Origin: Tubulanus polymorphus | Taxonomy: Eukaryota > Nemertea > Palaeonemertea > Tubulaniformes > Tubulanidae | Direction of reading: 5' to 3' | DNA: 64,000 bases | NCBI RefSeq assembly: GCF_964204645.1 | Contig: NC_134028.1 | Location: 19,132,153-19,196,152, forward strand | Part shown: positions 35,805-47,400 of the stretch, in pieces | How the letters are laid out: the number at the start of each line of letters is the position of its first letter | Position numbering within the stretch: the stretch's first letter is position 1 | Notes under the pieces: generated by a model | Told to the model about the DNA's origin: nothing | Database searches by the model: none | What the model saw: only the letters and a program-made list of their open reading frames with translations | Position numbers and translations under genes: made by a program

Positions 35805-35955
35805 AGAGTTGTAGGTAATGTAAAAACGATATTCTGTTAATCCTATGTCTATAGATTATCGTTTTTACATTACCTACATACAACTCTGATACATTTACGA
35901 GCCCCTTTTTTGGTACTACTACTAGTAGTACTACTAGTACTAGTAGTACTACTAG
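35805..35955. repeat. Hairpin plus TACTAG microsatellite
   Basis: CAGAGTTGTAGGTAATGTAA at about 35805 pairs with an inverted copy ending near 35892; the spacer is about 30 bp. Just downstream at 35910-35955 is a self-complementary run of TACTAG and TAGTAC units. The stem text recurs at 10180-10230, so the hairpin is part of the family seen at 8-10 kb. Confidence -1.
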
Positions 35956-36079
35956 GGATAATAGCAGATAGAATCTATCGTATTAACCTACAGGCTACAC
36001 TGTGTGATTTGTCGACAATGTTAGCTCTATTCCCTTCAATACGTTCCCTGTAAAAAAGAAACATACATAGGCCTAGCCG

Positions 36080-36926
36080 TAGTCAGTAACCTGTCTGTGG
36101 TTTAGTTTCACAATCGGATATTTTCACAAACCACAGTCAGGAATGGGAAGGTCATTTTTGTATGAAATCTTCGTCAGCCAATTTGACTGACTAGTAATTT
36201 GCCTGGCATTTCATTGTCTCTTAAGATATCCGTCTAATTTTTGTTGTAATCGATGCACAACAGATTCGTAGTTTGTCTGATACCTATAACACCTCACCTG
36301 ACGATCTTAATCCATGTGCAAATCGGCCGTAAAGTGAGAGTAAATTTCCGTCGGGTCAACAGCTGCCATTTTGAAAATTACTGGAGGTGCTGGCACCTGT
36401 GGACTGAGGCCAGGACAACAGCTCAAACTGACGAAGCGAAACGACGAAATTGAAAAAAATTAAGAAATCAACACTTATTCACATTTTTCTTTTACCAGGA
36501 TTTATTATTTCATTATTTATTATGGAAAACACGAAGATTTGAAATATAAGTTGGAAAACCATCAAAAATAAAAATTGTCGTTTCGTCTTGGAAGTTTTAT
36601 ATAAATCCTTGTAGGTCCCCTTGTCTTATCATGCCACATGTGCAATACAGAGAAATGGCGGCCAATGGCGAAATTGGTGGAGAAATTAATTAATTTCTCA
36701 AAATAATGTTCATTAACCACTCGAAACATACATAAAATTGGATTATTTCGAAAGGTACCTGTGTTAGTTTGTGAATTAAGCCATTAATTGTGGACTGAAG
36801 TGAATAGAAAGTATATTTTTGAAGTGTTACTTTTTTCAACCGTGTTTTGGTTCTTGTCATCCCTAACGTTGGTATAAGCCCATCCGATTATAAAAAGCTT
36901 ACCACCAACGATTAGGTAACTAACTA
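36080..36926 (+). mobile_element. 847-bp TIR transposon, copy A2
   Basis: Starts TAGTCAGTAACCTGTCTGTG and ends in the complement of TAGTTAGTTACCTAATCGTT. The 9-bp duplication GCCTAGCCG lies at 36071-36079 and 36927-36935. It is the same length as A1 and nearly identical to it, so both inserted fairly recently. A 40-bp end fragment of the family is at about 40109-40148. Confidence -1.
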
Positions 36927-36977
36927 GCCTAGCCGATGCTAGCTTGGCCGGAATTGGCGGAAAACGCCAGAAATAAA

Positions 36978-39966
36978 CGGTCATCCTTATTACCGAGATG
37001 ACGTATTTTACCGAGATCAACCGAGATGAAATTAAATATAACATATTTATTTATTCCTTATCGATTTTAACAATTGATATCATATTATATATCAGTAACA
37101 AATGAGAAGGGTCATTCTTAAGAATCCGCAGACCTGCCCTGAGAGGCCACATGGCTTCTCAGGGCAGAAACCTGCCCTGAGAGGCCATTGGCGCAATTAA
37201 GCAGTGTAAATGGAAAACTCGGCTATAATTCTGATGAAACGGCGAACTATCTCGCCGATGTTTGACATGCACATTGTCGAGTCATGAAATTAAATGGATT
37301 AAAATGAAATAAATTAAACGTATTGATATATCGAAACCTAACAAATAAAACAAAAGTAATATTTCAATTAACATTCATTCATAATAAGAAATGTATGTAG
37401 TTAACCGACGACGAAAAGTTATGGTGATTATATAAATTTCAAAGCATTAATTTAATAATTCAAATATCCTATAGGCCTACAGAAACAATTTGTGTCGTCC
37501 ACTGATATTAGTGTGTTTCAATATGCTGTATATTCTAATTCAACTGAATTTTTCGGGAGTTTCTACTGCTTTTGCAGAAACTCTATTGTAATTCTGCTGA
37601 TCATATTTTTCTTCTCCGGGGTAAGGGTTGGTTGATCATATGTCATATTATTATTTCGTTAGGTTAATTACCTGAGTGCAGGCCAACTTTAATCAGTTTT
37701 ATACTTTATCTAATGACAATGGCATAATTATAGTTGCCACATGCAATAAGGCATATGCAATTGAATCTAATCTGTTCAGCCCTGCGGGTTCAATTATATA
37801 CGTACCTAGTCTGCTGTCGTTACCTGCCCTGAGAGGCCAGTTTAACTGCTGCAGTTTGAGTTCTGATATCACCTGCCCTGAGAGGCCACTTCCATTCTGC
37901 AGATATCACCTGCCCTGAGAGGCCAGTTCAACTGCTGCAGTTTGACTTCTGATACCACCTGCCCTGAGAGGCCTGTTCAACTGCTGCAGTTTGACTTCTG
38001 ATATCACCTGCCCTGAGAGGCCACTTTCATTTTGCAGATATCAACCTGCCCTGAGAGGCCACTTTCATTCTGCACAAAATCAACCTGCCCTGAGAGGCCA
38101 GTTTAACTGCTGCTGTTTGAGTTCTGATACCACCTGCCCTGAGAGGGCAGTTTCATTCTGCAGATATCACCTGCCCTGAGAGGCCAGTTCAACTGCTGCA
38201 GTTTGACTTCTGATACCACCTGCCCTGAGAGGCCTGTTCAACTGCTGCAGTTTGACTGCTGATATCAACCTGCCCTGAGAGGCCAGTTCAACTGCTGCTG
38301 TTTGAGTTCTGATATCACCTGCCCTGAGAGGCCACTTTCATTTTGCAGATATCAACCTGCCCTGAGAGGCCTGTTCAACTGCTGCAGCTTGACTTCTGAT
38401 ATCAACTTGCCCTGAGAGGCCAGTTTAACTGCTGCAGTTTGAGTTCTGCAGATCACCTGCCCTGAGAGGCCAGTTTAACTGCTTCAGTTTGAGTTCTGCA
38501 GATCACCTGCCCTGAGAGGCCAGTTTAACTGCTGCAGTTTGAGTTCTGCAGATCATCTGCCCTGAGAGGCCAGTTCAACTGCTGCAGTTTGACTTCTGAT
38601 ATCAACCTGCCCTGAGAGGCCAGTTTCATTCTGCAGATATCACCTGCCCTGAGAGGCCAGTTCAACTGCTGCAGATTGACTTCCAATATCAACCTGCCCT
38701 GAGAGGCCAGTTTCGTTTCGATAATACAGATTTTTCCTACATTTGCAATCTAGGCTAGGCCTCACGCATGTTACCAAAATGATTTTAGAAAATGTGTCGT
38801 ATGTTTTATATTGACGTAATGAGCAATTGCGGCATGCTCTCCTCATCTCTTCGTCACCTCCCATTAATTTGTGAGCAAGCCGATAGCCAGTTTAATTACG
38901 ATGCGATAAGGACTTTGTTATTTAACACAAGTGCATTCATATTTATTGATGCAAACAATGTATAGAAATACGTATGCAAATGTAACACAAGAAAGTGAAG
39001 TGCAAAGAAATTAGAAGAAACATATAGCACGTTAATCATAAATTATAGATTACAAATAAAAACAGCGCCGCTTGGAATCATATAATTTAATTTTTACAAA
39101 AAACTTGTATCATCGTTATCATTAATTACCTAACATAGCAGCAAAATTCTATTCCTGAGAATAATTGTGATTTTTCTTCTTCATTAAGTTATAGATGAAA
39201 TTTTTTATGATGTTTTGATAAGAAATGTTCCCACAAGGAAAAGTTTTTTTCATTTCTTTATTTCTATGAAAAATATTAGTATTTTTTAATTTGTTTCTGA
39301 AAAATATCAATTCTAATTCTATTTTCTTATATATTTCAACAAAAATTCATATTTTGATTTTAGGTAACTTTTGTTTCCCTATCGTCTTGACTTTTTAACT
39401 GTTTTAGCTTAATATGATTAAAAGCATTTGTATATCTCAATTTATTTCTATAGAATACAGCGTAGTCTTCTATTGTATGATCGAAAACTTTAGTTTGAAT
39501 CTGAATATCCCGATCACCTTGCCGCCATTTCAGCTCACTCTGTTGTATGGGTTTTCATTTTCTATTGATTCAAACGACTGGCCTCTCAGGGCAGGTTCCT
39601 GCCCTGAGAAGCCATGTGGCCTCTCAGGGCAGGTTCTGGAAAATGACTCATATGTAACAAATGCCTCCTGGAGTCATATTTTACATATTTTGTCGGATAT
39701 TTTTGTAGAAAAATAACTTAACTTTACCGAGATGAGATCGTCGATCAATCAAATTCAATGAAATTTTATTGCTAACCGAGTTTACGTATTTGAAGTCAAA
39801 ATTTTTTTAAATAAAAAAATATGTAAAATATGACTAGAAGGTATTTATTACTGATATAACATGATTTCAAGTGTTAAAATCGATAAGGAATAAATAAATA
39901 TGCTATATTTCATTATATCTCGGTTCATCCCGGTAAAATACGTCATCTCGGTAATAAGGATGACCC
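36978..39966. mobile_element. 3-kb hAT-like element with 130-bp TIRs and an internal minisatellite
   Basis: TIRs start CGGTCATCCTTATTACCGAG and continue for about 130 bp (36978-37105 and 39840-39966). The 8-bp duplication GAAATAAA at 36970-36977 and 39967-39974 supports hAT-like transposition. Inside each TIR lies a short inverted cassette of GCCCTGAGAGGCC motifs (37130-37190 and 39580-39640). The middle holds the minisatellite at 37823-38710. The AT-rich sections show no transposase, so it is non-autonomous. Confidence -1.
37823..38710 (+). repeat. Minisatellite of about 20 copies, mixed 49- and 37-bp units
   Basis: Every unit begins ACCTGCCCTGAGAGGCC. Long units continue AGTTCAACTGCTGCAGTTTG, short units ACTTTCATTCTGCAGATATC. 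The two types are mixed irregularly. The core motif is the one found inverted near both element ends. Spacers are not unique and no cas gene is near, so this is not a CRISPR array. Confidence -1.
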
Positions 39967-39974
39967 GAAATAAA

Positions 39975-41489
39975 GACTTTGAGAAACCATTAAGTGGCGC
40001 CCTCAACGGGAGATTCACCATCTTTTTACGCTGGCGTCGGTTTGAGCAAGGCTGCTTGAATTGTTGGAAAATCGGTTGAATTTATCGGTTGTTAAACGCC
40101 CGTCTGGTTGTAGTCAGTAACCTGTCTGTGGTTTAGTTTCACAATCGGTAGTCTGAATACCAGTCCCTACGTCTGGTGCCAAACTGACATATAGAGGTTA
40201 ACGCCTGTTTATTGCAATGCAACAACTGATTTTAGTGTCAAATCAAACCTTTGTACTAAAATAAATTATGTAGTTACCTTGTTGACTTTGAAAACTTGTT
40301 TAATTATAACATTTTTGATGATTTAAATTGGGAACCAGATAATTAATTGATTTTATTTGAATTGAATTGATTACCACAATCGAGATTTCTAATACGGACT
40401 AAATTGATAAAATGTGAAAATTCATTATGTCTCTCTAAAATTACTCTAAATGTTATTTTTTGTTGATAAAACGCATTAATTTTGGCGAATTTTACCTTAA
40501 GAATTTGAAACAAGAATAATATCTGCATTGGCATCAATGTCAGTCCAAGTTTAAGTCTGAATCCAATTTTTGATTGCTGCGGCCAAATACCAATTTTGGA
40601 CAGGTTCTAAATATTGCCATGGCGAATTTATTTTATTTCTTCAAAAACGTGGTAATCAAAGAAAAAAAAGTCATTCAGTAAAGTATTGCTGCGGCTTTCG
40701 TAGGTGCACTTCCAACACCATTGGTACGAATAGCCTCCGGAATATTATTCGTACAGGTCCTTACGAAAGCCACTATGTATAATTTACTACATGCTCAAGA
40801 TCTGAAGCAGGCCTAGGCTGATGCGGTAGTACCCCTCTGCTGGCTATCTATGTAGTAGGCCTAGTACAGAATTGAAGCCAAAAATTTTAATTTTAGGCCT
40901 TTCTGATTGCAGTCAGTATACGCTTAAATGGGATGCTTTTAACTAATAACATGTCGATCAATTTCTGAAGTCCCAGTCATGCATTGCAATGGAACATTGG
41001 AATAAAAAATCATTCAAGATCCCTTAACTGAATATGTGCCTATTAAATGCATAGCCACAGCTTCGTTTAACCATTTGGCCAGTAACACATGAAAAACAGA
41101 CAAGACGGATTTGTTCATTTTCAAGTTATTGCCATCAATATCATGCAAAATTGCATCATATAGCCTAATAGCTAATAGCTGGGCCTATGATATTGAATGT
41201 TACAAATGTCTTACTTCTGACTCCAATCTTAACCAAAGCCGTGACTTCTTAGGTTACTAAACAATGCAGGGGTCACACCTGCGGTACATGCGACCACTTA
41301 CACTTGTCAAGTGCCCTTTCCAATAAATTTCTCCCAATATACCACAGAAACGAAAATGTTCTAAAAAGATTCAGTGCATCGCCATAATCTCTATAGGGTA
41401 CAGCAGATATCATGATACACGTGTGCAGTAGTGCAGAGTCTATTTAATGACTGTGAACCACTGATCTTATAGTTAACTTTTTTTTACAG
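39975..41489. other. Upstream region of CCP110; repeat fragments
   Basis: Holds an end fragment of the 847-bp family (about 40109-40148), an inverted copy of the 7210-7450 repeat (about 40310-40560) and a nested palindrome at about 40691-40771 (GGCTTTCGTAGG with CCTTACGAAAGCC and an inner TACGAAT/ATTCGTA pair). The first exon and promoter of CCP110 probably lie here but were not identified. Confidence -1.
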
Positions 41490-44400
41490 AGACAAGAATT
41501 CATTGGGGCCTATGCATTGATCTAAATGATTCTGAAATACCTGTACTGAATGAAAACATGATGGATGAAATAATGAAACTGTTTGATGATGACTACGTCG
41601 AAAATGAAATATCTTCAATGAGGATAGCTGCATTGATAGGAAAAGGATTTGTATCCAACATGAAATTAAACGGAAAACCACTTCTACCACCACTGGTAAG
41701 AATTCTGAACCTTGTTCGAAATTCTCCCTAGTTTAGTAAAATTCAGTTTGACTAAGTATTTTAATCAAAATTAATCTGGCATGGCATTTTGATTGTTTAA
41801 GAAATTTCCATCTGTGTTGACAAAAACAGAAACCTCCATTTGGGGATTGTTTGAAATTGACGTAATGGTTGAACTCTGTATTTTATGGTGTAAATCCACA
41901 AAATCATATAATCACAGTCTTAGCCGTATGGACTTATGTCCCAGTGGGTTATTGCGTTCACTTTTCGTACGTTTTTCCATGGACGTCGCAAATCACTTCA
42001 TACTTTCGGCGCTTGTTGTGCAAAACACAGGTTGTTTTCTGTTCTGGATCCCTTCTGGCATCGATGTGTTTTCATTCATTGTAGATGACTCCTCGAATAC
42101 GCGAAGAATGCAACACATACAAACATCAAGCTTTATTAGTCGAAAGTCGTATCAAAGCTAGGAAACGTGAAGAATTATTGGCAAAAGTTCAGCAGATTGT
42201 TGACAATTCTTCGACTACTACTGTTGTAAGTTTAACCTTATCTTGTAAAAGAGGGACTCGTGTATATTCGATACTTTATAGCCCATTTGGGACTTCAGTC
42301 ATCAGCAGCCATCTTAGTCTCATTAGTCCTCGTTCTTAATTTCTTATTTGGGAAAAGGATTTTTGGAGAAAATGTTCGACAGGCTTTGAAATCCAGGGAT
42401 GAGAATTCCCAGCGGATTTCGGTATTGAAAAATATCAATTTTCCAAATAGTCCAAAAATGATGTAAAAGTATGGGGGGGATGATCTCACTCAATTGGTCC
42501 GGCGTTTTCGGCGCGATCGGTAATCAGGTGAACCGTAAAAGCGTTCAGTGCCTGTTTTACTCATCGTCACGTAAAAGTATCGTATTTCAATGCATATTCA
42601 TTGCAACACAGTGATTTTGTATCTACATTTGTACTACGATCTTGATGAGTGTGTATGTATTTTATCGATCGGTTGCCGAACCGCGCGTGCGGCAACAGTA
42701 GTAATGTATATAGGCCTACTTACTGTTGCCGCGCGTGTGTGGCGAACGTCTTCGGATATTATACACTACTGGGTGATGATTTTTAGTGAGCATTCATCGG
42801 CGCATATTTACTGCAATAATTCAGGGCTCGACCCATAATGCATGAGATGTTGAATGTCATCGAATGAGGATGTACCACATTGGAACTAGCCATTACCTTC
42901 CAAAATATAATAGTCGTTCATGGGTTCAAGATCGCTCTAAGTGCTCGCATTTAATTTCTAGAATTTTCTTGGGGGAGGGCCGCCAAACCTCCCGAAATAG
43001 CTTCGCGCTTTTCGGCGCTCGCTAGTGCTGACGGCTATGCCGTCAACTTGTTCGCGTGTGTAACTCAAGAAAAAAAACCCGCGGATTTTACAGGTCGGCG
43101 TTCTCATCCCTGGAAATCATATTCAATAATTGTAAGAATTGTTATGGATCTAAAGTACAATGTTTCTCAATTTATGATTTGTTTCAGGGTTTTCAAAGGG
43201 CTTTCACAGTACCACCAATACACGATTACACAGACAGTGTAGACGTCAATCAGAGTTTTGATTTTGATTCTGGAGATATTCCAAAACCTTCAACGAGTCG
43301 GATGTCATCAGGTGGCACTGGTGGCGCAATTTCTCCTGGAGAGATAGAGCCAATGGCTAGTTACATATTCAGTAGTAGTGATAGCAGTGAATATCAACAG
43401 ACAGTGATAGCGCGGGACGAGTCGAGTCATTTCAAGCAAGTTGCAAAAATATTACGAGAAGAAAAGACACAGATTTCTCCCACAGATGATGTATTTGAAG
43501 AAGAGCTGTCAGCTTCATCATCAACTCCATCGTCAGCTCCATTGACGACAAAGTCAACAGTTGAAGAAACTACGAAAAAGCCAGCATCATTATTGGGAAA
43601 TGTCAGTTTAAGTCCTGTTAGTGACAAATCCTCTCGCGATCGAATCAGCTCTGGTAGCGATGTTGCAGAAAATAGTTTGATTCAAGATCAGTTGGCAGTT
43701 TCGAGTCGAGAAGATCATAATATGTTTATATCAGGTGATTCAGCTACGCTTTTATCCACTAACAGTACCGATATAATGCAGTACATGAATGGATCTGTTT
43801 CTACAATTAGTTCTACTGGCACCTTGCCAACAAGAGAGTCAATCTTACGGGATAGCGATACGATAGTCGGCAGTTCGGACCATGAGAATGATCACGATGT
43901 AACTGTCATTCAACGGGTGGAGGCCACATCTGAAGCATCAAATGATCCTCCAGTTGATTCTCAATCGCAACCGCATTCTGAGTTGGAAGTTCAGCAAAGA
44001 TCTGGAAAACAAGAACATTTGAAACGTTACTTACAACATTTGAGTCAACAACCACAACATATACCGTTGAGCATTAACAACCGAGGTGGTTCATCGGAGA
44101 GTTCCGATTCATCTACTTACGTCACAGCTCCGGAAACGATTCGAACTCACATGAATCCAAGTTCATTTTCCATGAACTACGATCACCACTCATCTGAACT
44201 GACTGACGAGGAATATCTACAACTGCAGACACAGCATTTCGACGAAATGCGTAAACGCCTCGAAGAACAACAGCGCGAACAGTTGGCTCAGTTGCTATGG
44301 GAACAACAACACGAACAGTATTTACTACAGTTGGAAATGCGCGAGCAGGAACGTCGGCTCAAGAAAGCTGAAGAGGAACTGCGCCAACAATCAGCGGTTA

Positions 44401-47400
44401 CTCAGCCATTATCGTCAACAACTGATCGCGGTACTGATGCCACACCTGAATCTCAAATCATCGATCATAAAACGAAACCTGAAACGGCATTCATACCTAA
44501 CCAGGAGCATGTAGCTCCTCACTACCATCACTTTCAACCCAACAACCGTAGAGAACAAACGCCCACCATTATTGTGCCGGAAAAAGCCTTTACTGCTGAG
44601 ATGCAGGTGAATTTCAATCGATTGTCTGCTGTTGCTAAAGGGTTCCTTACAAGACGATTGCTAGCCTCTGAAAAAGTTCAGGCTTTAGTGAAAACTGTTA
44701 AAGTAAGTTATTAATGATGACGCGCATATATCTTAAAAGTTCAATCCCTCAATTTACCCGTTGTAAAAGACAGGGAGATGTACGTGGGGTTGTCACATTC
44801 TAGTTTGTTGGTGGCTGAATTTATTTTGATACCTCTGATTTATTCAACAGGATACTGCGCAATTTGCTATAACATTTCAATCAGAGACTCCTATAAAACG
44901 TGGTATATATTCATCGCAGGATGTTACATTGCAAGAGAGAGTCATTGCACAGGTATGTATGTTAAATTGATGAAACCTACACAAAAATGAGATCTAAAAT
45001 AAAAAGGAACATTAATGGTTAGATTATCACTATTCACAGCGATTGCGTTTGTGTGTGTATATTTTGACCTAAGATTGGTTTTGTATCCGTAACTATCGTA
45101 TTTACCGCAAAAAGTAAACTATAATTTGCAAACCCAGCACAATCATAGTTGCAGTTTTTATTGAATGCTGGCGCTGGCGTATTGCGTGATGCACCCGTCA
45201 GTAACAAACAGTCGCTTGCTGTCGACATCAGCTGACAAAGTTTGTCGATGTCTTGGCTGCAGATGCACATGACCCAAATTTGCGCTAGGGAGGTTAGGCC
45301 TACATCGTTGTCATCATCATCATCAATTGATGGATCCATCGAAGGCTCGACAGCCTATTTTTATCTGCTTTGATGTCTCACTTCGTTGCCGTACGGCAGT
45401 AACCCAGCTTTTCGCTTGGAAAATCAGCATGATTTATCTTAATCAATTTCGCTTTCAAGAAACGATTTACCCGTGTGTCGTACTAGTAATATACCTGATT
45501 ACAGATTCTCAGAAAGTCAAAAATAAAAACTAACTTGTCCGAGGCATTAAAAAGGTTTTTCGAAATATTCATGATTTACTCTGTCAGTGGCACTTTTTAC
45601 ATGTCTACAGCATGTCTTGTACGCAGGATACCTTATCTCATGCAACAGATAAGTTCCTTGCTACAATAGTTTAATAACGCTCTAGAGACGAATTATATTT
45701 TGTGATTTATTTGATAATAATCCTTAAATTCATTAATTTCATTTTCTGAACCACCTAACTGGATTTAATTATGATAATTTAATTATGATTAGTTATTTAA
45801 TCATAATCAAGGATTAATTATGCTCTGTGAAAACTGGCCCCTGAAATTGATTTAGGTAAGCAGTGTAGTTTTAACATGGTCAACCATTATATCATCGTTG
45901 CCTGCAGTATGTGTAGTGTTACTTTTTTTTGTAGTTGAGAGCCGCATTACTGGAAATTCATGACATATTCTTCACCATCCCAATTTCACAGAGGATGTCA
46001 TATATAGCATTGACTCGAGAATTAGAGCAAGAAAGGCGCTTTAGAGAAATGGTATGTATTGATAAAGATTTCAGCAGAAGAATTTATAATATTTCCATAT
46101 TATATTGGTACACATTTTTGTTACCGCAACCAATTGCAAAATTATAGTTCATGACAAGTTCCTTACATTAATGATTTTGGTGAGTTTCAAGGTTATTGGT
46201 TACCATCTATGTTCACCAGGGGGCACTGAATATTGAAGTTATCTGATTGTTGAGCATTTCCAGGGATAAGAATTCCCTGTGGTGGGCTGTGAGTTTCTGT
46301 ACCAAAAAATAACATTTTTCTGATTAGTCAAAAAATAATGAAAAAGTTAGGGGGGTGGCAGGCCTCAAATTTAGGCAATTATGACCTACAGCATTTTCTA
46401 GCATAGAATGCTGTGGGTGGGCACAGCAACCCACAGCAATATTTAAAAACCTACTGCAGTTTTTAGCCCACTTGGGACTTTAGTCCAAGCGGGCTATTGC
46501 GTTCACTTTTCGTTAGTCCGTCCGTCCATCCGTAGACGGAATCCAGTTATTTTGGGAAGTTTTTGAACATTTTGAGGGAAATTTTGAAGACACATGGATC
46601 AATTATCTTGATCTTTCATTTATATTTGAATCCCCCCAGGGCCCATGGGCATAACAAAAATTGGGTCGATAGGACTCAAGATTATTTTGAGGCCTGGGGT
46701 TGATGTCACTAACCTGGTCCACTGCCATTTATAAGTGGGTTTGTCTGGCACGATCGGGATAAGTAATCGGGGCTAACTTAAAAAGTGTTCAGTGCCTGTT
46801 TTACTCATTACCCCTTCAGCTAGGGTGGGTATGTAAGTCAAAAACAGCAAATTAGTGCAGGATGAATTACAGCAGGTTGATGTTCGCCGATTTCAAAACC
46901 ACTTTCCAAGTGGCATGGTGTCCTGGGCGCGTAGTTGTTTTATTGGTAAAATTAATGCTGTCCTGGTTGTGATGGATTATCAAAAGTACATTAAACATAT
47001 ATAGTTAGATCATTTTTGAGAAGAGAAAAGAGTATATGTGAGTTAAGTAGAGTAATAGAGTGAGAGACAGGCTCAGTCACAGTAAAAACTCATGCATATA
47101 TTACATGTGAAAATTTAGATGTAGTTGCTATTCGTATTTGAAATTGCTTTTGTATTTGTAGGACTCGCGTAGATCCAGCACAGGTGGACAGTCTCTTACT
47201 AGGAAAGTCAGTTCTGCTACCCTGAAAGCTATAGAACGAAAAAAGCGTGCCAAGTAAGATGCTTTAATACAATGAATGAAAATCTATTAAGGGGCATTGT
47301 TCGTTGAACCTGGCCTTACTCTGCTAATTAGTTTCATGATTATCAGGCCAGCCGTAGGCTGAGCCTATTACTATACAAATTGAGCGAATTTAAATGACAT

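Noticed and set aside
37823-38710. Regular repeats that might be taken for a CRISPR array
   Set aside because: The sequences between cores are themselves only two repeated types, there are no unique spacers and no cas genes, and the genome is eukaryotic.
43056-43187. Upstream extension of the long CCP110 reading frame
   Set aside because: A clear branch and TTTCAG acceptor at 43187, matching phase with exon 2, shows that this part is intron.
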